Assembly: GCA_009760855.2 (NCBI GenBank)
Contig: WPIO01000222.1
Location: 1 to 64,000 of the forward strand
Length of the DNA: 64,000 nucleotides
Source: Cristatella mucedo
Lineage: Eukaryota; Bryozoa; Phylactolaemata; Cristatellidae
Direction: 5' to 3'
Below are positions 55,320 to 64,000 of this stretch, one piece after another; position 1 is the first letter of the stretch; every line of letters starts with the position of its first letter. A program made the position numbers and the translations under genes. The notes under the pieces are model-generated. The model ran no database searches. It was not told the DNA's origin and saw only the letters and a list, made by a program, of their open reading frames with translations.

Positions 55320-56431
55320 ATGATTAGTGGTAAAATATATGCAAGTAAGAACACACCTTACAAAGGAAGTGTTCAAGAAGCAATAGATTTAGAGAATAAA
55401 CTTGTTAATTTAGAAAGTTCACGTGCTGCTGAAATACTTGATAATGCTCAAGAGATACAATGGATTAAAGCAGAAATGCAAGCAAGAGATAGAGTTGAAC
55501 ACGAACTAAATGTAGGTGCGTTAGAGAAATCAACTGATAACTCTGGTAATGTTGTTATTAGTAAATTAAAGAGAATCAGACCTTCACTTGCAGTTCAAGT
55601 GGAACAAAAAGAAGAAATACAAAAAGCATTGGGTTATAATGTCATTGAATATGGTGACACACTAAAAAGTTTGATGAATAGTAGGAATTTAGATTATAAA
55701 GACCAGCTTAAAAATATGATAGAATTTGAAGAAGAAATAAAAAGAGTATTAGATGAAGCAAAGAGAGCTATTGAAGAGAAATCAACACCAGATATTTCAA
55801 GAGAATTTTCAAGAGCAGTGACTGCCTTTAATGAAAAGAATCCAAAAAAACACTTAATTTAATTAATGGTGCTATTAAAAATGCTCCTAATGATGAAACA
55901 ATGAAATATCTTAAAGATAATAGACAATTTATTGCTGAAATCCTTAATGCTAATCCTTCTACAGGAACTAAAAAAGTAAAAAGAGTTAAAGCAAAAATTG
56001 TTGAGACTCCAGTTGTTGAACCTCTTGCAATAGAAGCTCCTCAAAGTGAGAAGAGAGTAATTCTTAGTATTACTAAAGGTAAGATGAGTAAAAAGTTGAG
56101 AGAATCACTAGACAGTCTTAATGAAAGCAACAAAGAGTTATATAAAGGTGGTCTTTTCAATATTTACACTGAATTATATTCTAAACCAAACAAATCACTT
56201 AATTAAAGTAGGATTGTTTATTATTTTGGAGATAAATTCAATCCAAAACAAGGACAAGGAATAGAGATAGTTCCATTGTTTGTAAAATCTGAAAAAGAAG
56301 TACCTGATAAATTTGATCTATGGTTAAGTGAACTTGCTGCTCGAAATAGAGGTGTAATATCTTCGATCAATTCTGCTGTTGACTATCTTGTCAAATCTCG
56401 AAAAGCACCAAAAAATATGTTGCAAAGATAA
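55320..56431 (+). pseudogene. Coiled-coil virion-associated protein candidate (one frameshift, one stop)
   Basis: The ATG at 55,320 follows GAATATAGGAGAAA. The first 180 codons are open and helical (EAIDLENKLVNLESSRAAEI; KNMIEFEEEIKRVLDEAKRA). A slip in an A7 run near 55,850 shifts the frame, which then runs through KNAPNDETMKYLKDNRQFIA to a TAA at ~56,204 and in the same frame continues IVYYFGDKFNPKQGQGIEI to 56,431. The intact gene would encode ~370 residues. It lies between the ATPase and the capsid gene, in the position where Polintons carry virion or scaffold genes. No family is proven. Confidence 0.55.
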
Positions 56432-56457
56432 ACAATCTTTTATTTAATATATAGAAA

Positions 56458-57357
56458 TGAGTGACTTGGTAAAAATGGCTAATGATATATTATAAAAGTC
56501 TTGAAAGTGTCAGAAAAACTAATCACGCAAGTACAGGAGGATATTTTTTTAACATAACTGGAACTACTAATCCAATCAGAGCTAGGGTTAATACACCAAT
56601 ATTACTAAGAGGTAAAACTTTAAGATCTGTTTTAAAAAATTTGCTGCAAATAACTCTATCAGAAATATAATTGAAACTAATAATACATTTGTTTATAGAG
56701 TTACTGGTGGTTCAGAACAAACTATAAAATTAAGTCTTGGAATATATGGTGGTCCAACTGACGATATAAATGTTAGAATTACTGATACAATTATTAATTC
56801 AATTACACAATCTGAAGCAACAACTGATAAGTTTTAAATAGGTCTTGATACTGCAACTTCAAAGTCATGGATTAAATTACCTGTTGAGTGGTCATTCCTT
56901 GCAAGTAAATCTACTCTTTCTACTATGTTAGGATTTACTGTTGCTGCTTATACTACACTTTCTGCTGCTGACTTTGCTAAGATGTATCCTGATATTGCAC
57001 CAATTGTTTGTACACCTAAAACTAAGGTTGATTCTGAGAATGAAGTATTTGTTACTAATATTGATTTTATAGTTGTAAATTGTAACATTGTTGCAAGTGG
57101 AACTAGTTTTATAAATAGAACAGAATCACGAGTGTTGGCTAGTTTTCCTCATGATGCTTGTCCATGGAACTTGTTGGTTTATGGACCAAAAACTATTGAG
57201 TATCATAATGTTGCTTATGATTCTATCTCTGATATAGTAATTACTATTACTGATCAAAACCAAAATCTAAATTGTCAACACGAGGAGATGTAGATGGAAT
57301 AAGTAGTTTTAAGATAAGTTCACAGATCGAAATCGAAACTAACTCTTATGTAGATTA
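56458..57357 (+). pseudogene. Penton-like minor capsid protein (broken)
   Basis: The ATG follows TTTAATATATAGAA. The frame changes within 30 bp, again at ~56,640 and ~57,280, with a stop at ~56,836. The surviving strands read NITGTTNPIRARVNTPIL, SKSTLSTMLGFTVAAYTTL, NEVFVTNIDFIVVNCNIV, INRTESRVLASFPHDAC and YHNVAYDSISDIVITITDQN. This order of strands, ending in an I-x-I-x-I-x-D-Q segment, is that of the single-jelly-roll penton proteins of Polintons. It builds the capsid vertices in related viruses. The longest open part is 56,925-57,293. Confidence 0.65.
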
Positions 57358-57423
57358 AACTTACGTAGACTAAATCTTATGTAGATAGAACAGTTAAAAA
57401 TAACAGAAGTTCTAGCTCTATCA

Positions 57424-57726
57424 ATGGATCTCAATGCAAAGAACTCAATACTAAATCTATCAACACCTTATTCATGGACAAATACAACTGCTCCACCTAT
57501 AATGATATTAAATGTTATGGTTGTTGGAGCACCTAATTGCATGTTTCTAAAACCTAATACTGATACAACTGCTGTATCTGGAGATGTAAGAGCTATAAAT
57601 ACTTCTCCAACAGGTGTGGATTTAAAGTATTATGTATATTTTACAAGACTCCCAACAGAGTATTACTTCATTGATACAACTGGAAAACTAAGAGTAAAAA
57701 TCTTGGTCAGTTATGTACCTTCCTGA
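57424..57726 (+). CDS. Strand-rich protein after the penton gene, 100 aa
   Basis: Open frame MDLNAKNSILNLSTPYSW to VKILVSYVPS. It is strand-rich (APPIMILNVMVVGAPNCM; LKYYVYFTRLPTEYYFID), compatible with part of a jelly roll. It could be the C-terminal remnant of the major capsid protein or a separate small gene. It is preceded by three tandem CTTA(T/C)GTAGA units at 57,344-57,382. Confidence 0.4.
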   Translation: MDLNAKNSILNLSTPYSWTNTTAPPIMILNVMVVGAPNCMFLKPNTDTTAVSGDVRAINTSPTGVDLKYYVYFTRLPTEYYFIDTTGKLRVKILVSYVPS

Positions 57727-57749
57727 ATAGTATAAATGATATATTAAAA

Positions 57750-58144
57750 CTATTAACTCTTTTAACTTTGTTGCTTTACGTTTACCTTTAAGAAGAGGGA
57801 ATAGTTTTGAAATAGCACAAATAGCTTCATGGTCTAAACAATGATGTAATAGAGTAGAGAAACATTGTTTTTAAAGTGTTTCTTAACTAATGAATATAAT
57901 TTAGTTGGTCTCTCTTTATTAAATGAGTTAGTATTTATGTTGCAATATGAACAAATTATAATTGCATCATTACGCATAAGACTGGAATCAAATTCTGTTT
58001 CATTCATATCTTTATCACAGATATCGCAACGTATTTCATATTTTCTTGTAGGTCTCTTTTTTCTTGATTACAGTAAGGATGTTTTCCTTCTAGATAATCA
58101 GTTTTATTCAAAGTATTTAAAAATCTTTCACAAAATATTTCCAT
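57750..58144 (-). pseudogene. Small zinc-finger protein (broken)
   Basis: The ATG at 58,144 opens MEIFCERFLNTLNKTDYLEG. After a frameshift near 58,060 the frame reads YEIRCDICDKDMNETEFDSS and IICSYCNINT, giving a CxxC ... CxxC zinc site, then YSLVKKHFKNN. The tail is degraded by stops. It is divergent from the integrase gene, with 10 bp between the two ATGs. No specific family is recognised. Confidence 0.55.
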
Positions 58145-58154
58145 TCTCTATAGA
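58145..58154. promoter_or_regulatory. 10-bp shared divergent promoter with palindromic TCTATAGA
   Basis: The bases TCTCTATAGA are all that separates two ATGs pointing outward (58,142-58,144 minus, 58,155-58,157 plus). TCTATAGA is a perfect palindrome, so each gene sees the same TATAGA box. Confidence 0.6.
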
Positions 58155-59034
58155 ATGTCGTTTTTAACTATAAATGAAAGAAAAAAGAATGTAAATTTAA
58201 TCCTGACTCAGATATAAAGGTATAAGTCGAGTATTCAAACCAAGACCTAAGAAAATTCCACAAGGTTTCTTTTATATTGTTGAGCATAATGAAAATCATC
58301 AAGCTGACATTTTATACATGCCTAATGATTCTGGTTATAAATATGCACTTAGTGTTACTGATGTTGCTAGTAGATATAAAGATTCAAGACCTCTTAAAAC
58401 AAAGTATTCTAAAGAAGTAACAAAAGCAATAATAGATATTTACAATAAAGGTCCTTTGAAATGGCCAAAGAAAATTGAAGTTGATTTAGGATCAGAGTTT
58501 AAAGGAGAGTTTGCTAAAGAAATAAAAAAGCAGGAAACACAAATTATTGAAGGTACTTGTAAAAAAAGTGTTGAATTAGTCGAAAGAATGAATAGAACTG
58601 TTACTGAGAGAGCATTTGCTGCTAAGTATGAAAAAGAAAAAGAAATAGAAAGTATCAATAACGGTGAATATACTAAAAACAGAGAGTGGATTGATAATTT
58701 AACAAAGGTTATTGATTACCTAAATAATAGTGTTACGAAAGCAATAAGTGAAAAACCTGTTAAAGCGATAAAAAAAGAAAAAGTAAAACTAAAGAAACCA
58801 AAATGTCATGGAGGACAAGAACCGTTATTAGAACATGGAACAACTGTTAGATATTTATTAGAACCGGGTGAAGGAGAAGATGAAATGAGAAGAAGAGCTA
58901 CAGATGCGATATGGAGTTTAACTAAACATACTATTGTCAGAATGATAGCATTGCAAGAACAAGCTGTTAGATTTTGGGTAAATTATGTTAAAAGAAGTTT
59001 TGTTAGAGAGGAATTACAAGTTATTAAGCCTTAG
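58155..59034 (+). pseudogene. DDE integrase (retroviral-type rve fold) of the Polinton
   Basis: Inserts the element into the genome. From ~58,208 to 59,034 the frame is uninterrupted (~275 codons). The catalytic acids are visible: D in HQADILYMP (~58,300), D in KIEVDLGSEF (~58,487) and E in VELVERMNR (~58,585), with 32 residues between the second and third. C-terminal landmarks include EHGTTVRYLLEPGEGE and a final SFVREELQVI, as in other Polinton integrases. The ATG at 58,155 is in a different frame (MSFLTINERKK), so one frameshift near 58,200 separates it from the body. The N-terminal zinc-binding domain seems short or absent. Confidence 0.88.
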
Positions 59035-59449
59035 AAGCGGTTGGACTTTCTAATGGTTCAATTAATATTTCATCGAATTTTTCTACAGTTACTTTATCAT
59101 CCTCTAATGCATCTACAATCTTTGAAACTAAGTTATGATTTGCTTGAAGAGTAGATCTTTTCCTTCTATCAATTTGTGATATTGTACTATCTATTAAGAT
59201 TATTATTGTTGATAAAGCACCCAATACTGTTACAAGGTGAGAAAGTTCCTCATGTTTTTGAATGTAAGTACTGGTTACTGTATTTGCAAGAGATAGTAGG
59301 ATACGAGAGAAGTGAAAAACATATTTAACTCTTATTAATTTAGTTAAGCAACCTATAATTCTATCATTGTCTAAAAGTATTTGATTATACTTGGTATTTG
59401 CATATTTGGTTCGAAGGTCTGACATGTCTTGTTCCATATTAATAATCAA
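59024..59449 (-). CDS. Hypothetical Polinton protein with a membrane helix, 141 aa
   Basis: Open frame; the Met at the fifth codon (MEQDMSDLRTKYANTKY) is a good alternative start. There is one likely membrane segment (LVTVLGALSTIIILIDSTIS) after an amphipathic region, then a helical acidic tail. It overlaps the integrase stop by 11 bp in a convergent arrangement. No family is recognised. Confidence 0.55.
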   Translation of the reverse strand: MIINMEQDMSDLRTKYANTKYNQILLDNDRIIGCLTKLIRVKYVFHFSRILLSLANTVTSTYIQKHEELSHLVTVLGALSTIIILIDSTISQIDRRKRSTLQANHNLVSKIVDALEDDKVTVEKFDEILIEPLESPTASKA

Positions 59450-60056
59450 CTTCTTCAGGAATATGACTTACTCTTTTCGCCTCTATTTTATCACACATAT
59501 GTTTGCTTGTGTAAAACTTTCTACCAAAATTAACAAGTTTATCATCACTAAATAAATATTTATTGAATGCATCAAATTGTTGATTTTTTAAAGAATAAAA
59601 AGTATATGATTTTCTCATTCTTCTAGTTGGCCCATCACTTGATTTTGGGAATTTTGCACCATCTCTTTTATGCTCCAAAGTACAAGTGAAGCCTAAATAA
59701 TGTTATTTGCCAACATAAGTTTTCATTAATTCTACTAGGTAAGATGATGTTGAAATCAATAATCTCCCAGTCGTTTTATATACTATGGGATTATATTTTA
59801 ATTCATGAATAATAAAATCTTCATTAGCAATAACTACAAAATTATCTTCATTTGAAACAGGTAAATTACTCAATTTTACAACTAGTTTGCTTAAATCTGA
59901 AATATTTCTAGGAAATTCAGGGTTTTTTCCATTATTTCCTTCATACTCAACAATTTTTTTTTTAACATAAGTTTGATAATTCTTATCATAGTTTTGCATA
60001 AAGTAATCAATCCTGTGATCCTGCGATATAAATCTTCTATCAATTCTAGCTATCAA
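59439..60056 (-). pseudogene. Hypothetical protein next to the right TIR, one internal stop
   Basis: Two open pieces (60,056-59,703 and 59,678-59,439) are in the same frame and separated by a single TAA at 59,703-59,705, with coding-like sequence through it. They encode ISDLSKLVVKLSNLPVSNED, GRLLISTSSYLVELMKTYV and PTRRMRKSYTFYSLKNQQF. It would be ~205 residues. The exact start is unclear. No family is recognised. Confidence 0.5.
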
Positions 60057-60095
60057 TCTTTTGATTTATATTTATATATAATACATTTCTTTATT

Positions 60096-60282
60096 CGATT
60101 GAAATAATTTTTTGCTATAGTATACAGTGGATTAAAATTTGGTGAGCAGTCTGGGATTTTTCTATTTCGTGGATATACACTCAATGAGGACATTTTGTAA
60201 TGAGATCGAACGAATGTGAGATCGAATGAAAAAATGTCCTCGTTGAGGGTAGAGCTTCGAAAGGAAAAAATCACATATTACT
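60096..60282 (-). repeat. Right terminal inverted repeat of the Polinton
   Basis: Reverse complement of the left TIR. The same fold-back is present: GATTTTTCTATTTCG (60,155-60,169) against CGAAAGGAAAAAATC (60,258-60,272). Confidence 0.9.
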
Positions 60283-60699
60283 AGCCTCAGCTACGCCGTG
60301 ATCCAACTGCAGCACGTACTGAATGAATGCGTCTAGGCTAGGGAAAATTTTATTTGAATCCGGAAGACATTTCCAGAATAAGGTGCTATCTTACGCGCAG
60401 CTGCGGTTTGAGACCAGGTCGCAATTTTATTTCGAAATTTCGCGTGACATCACTCAACCTACGGGTAAGTAGAAGGTTTTCTTAGTAATTAACCTAATCA
60501 CCTAGTGATATTAAATAGGCAGGGCTGGCCGCATTTTCAACAGCAAAACCTGTCCTTTTGCTCATGTTCCAACCCCGTCTCCTCCTCCTCCCCGAGGTGG
60601 ACCGGCCAGCCCGTCTCCTTCCGTCGCATGACCGACTAAGCATGCCTTATTAAGCAACAAACCGACTGCTGCGCTTTTGCATTCGGGTGTCCATAACCA

Positions 60700-60769
<70 letters not shown>

Positions 60770-61968
60770 ACTCTCTCTCTTAACATCAGATACTGCTACA
60801 CGAATAGGCAGACATATTTGCGACCGCCACAGTGACAGCATCTAGATTTGAAGGTTCGGGGTGGAGATTCTGGGCAGCGTGATAGTACGACAGTACGAAT
60901 CCAGCTAAGAACATTGCCGGCAAATCATCGCGTCTACGGCACCCGAGCCTCTATGCACTCGCTGCTACTGCACCGACTTCTTAACGAAGCAAAGGTACGG
61001 TCGCTGTCCACACCGGGAGGCGAGCTCTCATGGTAGGTAACGGAACACTCCAGGAGTTCCAGTGGGTTCCAGGCACCGCGAAGTGGTCGGTTTGGCGGTA
61101 ATTCGGCGGCGAGCGCCGGAAGAGATGGGGCCCGCCTCCGAACGTGCAGTTAACTTGCTCGCTGGAGGAGAGCTCGAGAAGCAGTGCAATCGTAGCTATC
61201 GTAGCCACGCAGTGAAAAACTCGGAAGGCGGAATCTGTCGGCCGCAGGAGCATCAATCTCCAGTTACGGGTCAGGTATTACGGTGCGGATTGTCAGCGCC
61301 GCCAGTCACCAACCGATGCGGCTATCGGATAACGATCGGATTACTTGGACGCATGACGTACGTGTAGGCGAAGTCTGCGCGATCTCTCTGGCTGGCGCTA
61401 TAGTCCTGCGGCAGGCACCAGTTCTAGGGGAGAGGGCGGGGCTGCCCCGAGTTGAGAGACGGGCAGCAATCGTGCAAAGAATCGCTAGCCCTCCCGTGGC
61501 GGTATGAGGTTATCTTTGCAATAAAAAATCCAGAGTTGGGAGAAATTAACTGCGTTGAGTCAAGCGATCGACGTCGGTTCGGCGAGACCAATAAAAGTTA
61601 GGCAATACGAAGTAGGTTAACAATCAACACGCCACTACCGAAAACTCAAACCGGTTTAAACCGGCTCTCATTTCCGCTCGCTATTCTGCGCTCGCATAAC
61701 GCACCGGTTTAAAAAATGGTTTGAGACCTTCGTTAGGGCTGTGTTAATTTTTCATCTACTCAGTAACCCATTTGAACGAAGTTAGACTACACGTACTTGA
61801 ATTATTTTTCAATTTAAAGAAAATTCATTCCTACGTATAGCATATGGTACTTAAACTTAGACATTACGAGAGTAGAAGGCTACACGTCAAATGATAAGTT
61901 TGATGAGTGGTTGGAGAGAAGTATGAGAAAGGTGAATATGATTTTAGTGTTAAGTGATCTGAAGATTT
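60283..61968. other. No confident gene; (CT)n microsatellite inside
   Basis: Host-type DNA. AGCCT at 60,283-60,287 is the right half of the Polinton target duplication. A minus-strand frame at 60,981-61,256 starts with a signal-peptide-like stretch (VATIATIALLLELSSS), but there is no supporting exon. Confidence 0.45.
60700..60780. repeat. (CT)n microsatellite
   Basis: About 80 bp of CT with two interruptions. Confidence 0.95.
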
Positions 61969-62257
61969 TGTGGTTCGGCATACATAACGCTGGCCCAGAA
62001 CAACGCCAACGGTTTATTGTACAAGGCACGGAGCAGCAAGACGCACGACTGCCTTCGCCCCCTTCTCACACTCGAGTCTGCTCTCTCCTCCCTCGGGCTG
62101 TCCCTTGTCCGACCCCGATGGTGAATCCAACATATGTCTGTGGTTACCGGTCTGTCCAAACCACATCACAGGCGGACCCCAGCTTTGTACTGCCGGTGAT
62201 GCACCAAAGAGCTGTTTACGAAAGGAGCTGTACCGGCCTGCATATACTCAGACCACA
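61969..62257 (-). repeat. 3' LTR
   Basis: 289 bp, about 90% or more identical by eye to 63,443-63,726. The differences indicate that insertion was not very recent. Confidence 0.85.
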
Positions 62258-62297
62258 CGCTCCCTTGACCTTAAGGTCACAAGTTTGCAGCACCAAC

Positions 62298-63428
62298 TCA
62301 TGTAGCTGCAATGTACAGGGCAGCATGAACGAGACTATCTATAAACAATACAAAGTAGACCCTCCACATCCTCGACATAGCAGCTAACATCAATAGCTGA
62401 CCCCACAGGCTACCTGATCGCAAAAGGCGAGCTGGTGCACGGCCTTTTGCGACCAGCCGGCAACGTGAGCCACCGACCATCGTCATCGAGCTGACGTCCA
62501 CAGCCACTGTTTTTCGGACACCAACCACCGTCGCTCCATCCGCCTCTGCCGATTCTGCCTTCGCGTCTCCGATATACGCAGCTGCTTCTCCGTCCTGCGC
62601 ACTCTCTCCAACCTGAGCAGTCTCTCTAGCCTGCACAGTCTCTGTGGCCTGCACAGATTATCCGTGCTGGACAGCCTCTCCGTCCTGTACAGTCTCTCCG
62701 GCCTGAGCAGACTCTTCGGTCTGCACACACTCTCCTGCCTGTGCCACGTCACAGCCCACCGGCTGGTCGCAGGCCAACGTCACCTTCATGGCTTTCGCTG
62801 CATCGCCGGCCACTACCTCTCTGGCGGACGCCGTCGACTCTTCCGCGGACGCCGCTGCCTTCCACCAGGACGTCGCAGCCTTCCACACGGACGCCGCCGC
62901 CTCTCCGTGCACCGTCTCATTCTCCGTCGCCTCAGCCACACCGCTGACCGTTGCCTCGCACAACGCCTTTGCTTCGTGGAACACCATCGCAGCCTGATCA
63001 ACCGTTACCGCTTGGAGAGCCGTTGCCTGCCGCCACGGCGTGGCAGCCTGACAAACCTCTGTCGCCCGGCACACAGTCGGTAATCGCTGCTGCCGCTTCC
63101 GGTCGCTCCTGTCGGCTCTCTCAGTCCGACCAGCCGTTACCCGATCAGCGTGCAGCAATCGTGCTCTACCGGCCGGCGAGATGAATGCCCTCACTAGGGC
63201 CTCACGATGCTTGGCATAGTTATCCTGAACTTCCTGTGGGAGCCCCGAGGCAAGCGTGACGGCCCCGCCTTGCATCACAAGGAGCAAAAACAAGTGACAC
63301 TCACTCTGTTCGTAGCCACTTTTCTCGATCTCCCTCTCGAAGTTCAGCACCCAGCCAACGAAGTCTCCGAAGCCATCGAAGCCTAGGGACGCTGCACAAG
63401 ACATCTCCCAGGGCGTCATGGGCCCCAC
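62298..63428 (-). pseudogene. Gag-like protein with a degenerate repeat domain, one stop
   Basis: The frame starts just inside the 5' LTR and runs ~256 codons to a TAA at 62,658-62,660, then continues in the same frame for ~120 more. The first ~110 residues look like a retrotransposon capsid: FVGWVLNFEREIEKSGYEQS, HLFLLLVMQGGAVTLASGLP and HREALVRAFISPAGR. After a basic hinge the rest is Ala, Glu, Val and Gln-rich with irregular short repeats such as ESAQAGETVQDGEAVQHG. No CCHC knuckle or protease is seen. It fits the structural protein of the surrounding non-autonomous LTR element. Confidence 0.65.
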
Positions 63429-63442
63429 CCCACCAAATAGCT

Positions 63443-63726
63443 TGTGGCATACAAAACGCTGGCCCAGAACAACGCCAACCGTTTATTGCACAAGGCACGG
63501 ATCAGCAAGACGCACGACTGCCTTCGCCCCTTCTCACACTCGAGTCTGCTCTCTCCTCCCCTCGGGCTGTCCCTTGGCCGACCCCGATGGTGAATCCACC
63601 ATCTGATTGTGGTTACCGGCCTGTCCAAACCACACCACCGGCGGACCATAGCTTCGCACGGCCGGTGATGCTCCTGACAGCTGTTTACGAAAGGAGCTGT
63701 ACCGGCCTGCATATACTCAGACCACA
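63443..63726 (-). repeat. 5' LTR
   Basis: 284 bp, TGTGGTCTGAGTATATGCAGG at its start on the minus strand, GTATGCCACA at its end. Confidence 0.85.
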
Positions 63727-63731
63727 GATTT

Positions 63732-64000
63732 AAATAATCTTAATAGGAAAAAGGGTGAGAAATTTATTGAATATTTTAATAGACTTTGGGAAATTAATAA
63801 CGTATTGCTTATAAATTAATGAATTAAGATTGCATATATATATATAAGCTTAAAGGAATTATAACTACTGTTATTGATGAAAAGCTAAAGGGTTTAAGTC
63901 GTGATCGGTGTAAGTAAGTATTAAGAAGAGAGAATTAAAGAAGAGATTAGGTGCAGGAAGGGAGAGAGAGAGAGAGAGAGATAGAGAGAGAGAAAGTGGA
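63732..64000. other. No gene seen; (GA)n at the window end
   Basis: AT-rich DNA right of the LTR element, with a GA microsatellite at 63,961-63,997. FIEYFNRLWEINN-like words around 63,750 hint at a decayed ORF, but nothing can be assigned. Confidence 0.45.

Larger units (their letters stand above)
42336..60282. mobile_element. Maverick/Polinton (adintovirus-like) element, 17,947 bp
   Basis: Bounded by ~185-bp terminal inverted repeats starting AGTAGTATGTGATTTTT (left) and AGTAATATGTGATTTTT (right, reverse strand), with AGCCT directly repeated on both outer sides (42,331-42,335 and 60,283-60,287). It encodes the Polinton hallmark set: protein-primed-type DNA polymerase B, DDE integrase, adenain-like protease, FtsK/A32-like ATPase, penton-like capsid protein and a core/PLA2-like protein. 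Size and AT-rich composition fit the class. Polintons usually make 6-bp target duplications; here only five bases match. Many genes are broken, and polymerase B is split by an internal rearrangement with a LINE at the break. Confidence 0.93.
61969..63726 (-). mobile_element. Short LTR retrotransposon with perfect 5-bp target duplication
   Basis: Two direct repeats of 284-289 bp (61,969-62,257 and 63,443-63,726) start TGTGGTCTG and end CACA on the minus strand, with AATAAA inside each. GATTT flanks both outer sides (61,964-61,968 and 63,727-63,731). Only ~1.2 kb lies between them, holding one gag-like frame and no protease, RT or integrase, so it is non-autonomous (TRIM/LARD-like in size). A TGGTGGGGTGGGGCCC stretch after the 5' LTR is a possible primer-binding site, and AAGGGAGCG before the 3' LTR a short polypurine tract. 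Confidence 0.88.

Noticed and set aside
60981-61256. Minus-strand secreted protein with a signal peptide
   Set aside because: The hydrophobic start is suggestive, but there is no domain, no second exon and no conserved context.
62664-63184. Plus-strand Ser/Pro/Arg-rich ORFs
   Set aside because: They lie antisense to the gag-like frame and show no domain.

Overview
This is a window of animal (metazoan) nuclear DNA. The evidence is a spliced SLC16-type transporter gene with GT/AG introns, long dinucleotide microsatellites, a tRNA-headed SINE, CR1/L2-like and R2/NeSL-like LINE remnants, LTR elements, hAT and MULE remnants, and a Maverick/Polinton element. I cannot name the species; an invertebrate is the best guess from the repeat content. 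Host DNA is of moderate GC, while the Polinton parts (1-1,357 and 42,336-60,282) are visibly AT-rich.

Layout. 1-1,357: the end of a second Polinton-like element running off the left edge, with an internal 736-bp-period tandem duplication. 4,457-10,283 (minus strand): a five-exon monocarboxylate-transporter-like gene, the only convincing host gene, with a hAT transposase remnant and LINE pieces in intron 1. 11.6-12.7, 16.5-17.5 and 40.5-41.1 kb: three copies of one LTR-like repeat. 18.4-20.3 kb: a broken CR1/L2-like reverse transcriptase. 20.3-21.3 kb: an antisense LINE piece. 21.9-25.3 kb: a broken R2/NeSL-like element carrying a nested SINE and a 98-bp coding palindrome. 27.7-29.8 kb: another dead LINE. 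31.2-32.9 kb: Ty3/gypsy protease and RT remnants. 34.4-35.5 kb: a decayed LINE. 36-42.3 kb: mostly unrecognised DNA and microsatellites. 42,336-60,282: a 17.9-kb Polinton/adintovirus-like element. 61,969-63,726: a short LTR retrotransposon with a perfect 5-bp target duplication.

The Polinton is the main item. It has ~185-bp terminal inverted repeats that themselves fold back, a protein-primed-type DNA polymerase B, a DDE integrase, an adenain-like protease, a packaging ATPase, a penton-like capsid protein and a core/phospholipase-A2-like protein. It also has less expected cargo: an HNH endonuclease with an AP2 domain, fibre-like repeat proteins resembling phage tail fibres, four tandem paralogues of ~75-90 residues, an acidic protein and several intact orphan ORFs. 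Most genes begin with a TATATAGAAATG-like box, and at three places two divergent start codons lie only 10-21 bp apart. Polymerase B is split: its N-terminal part lies on the plus strand, its C-terminal part on the minus strand ~3.4 kb away, and a LINE fragment sits at the break. Many core genes are broken by stops and frameshifts, so the copy looks like a decayed endogenous virus, although the ATPase and several small ORFs are still open.
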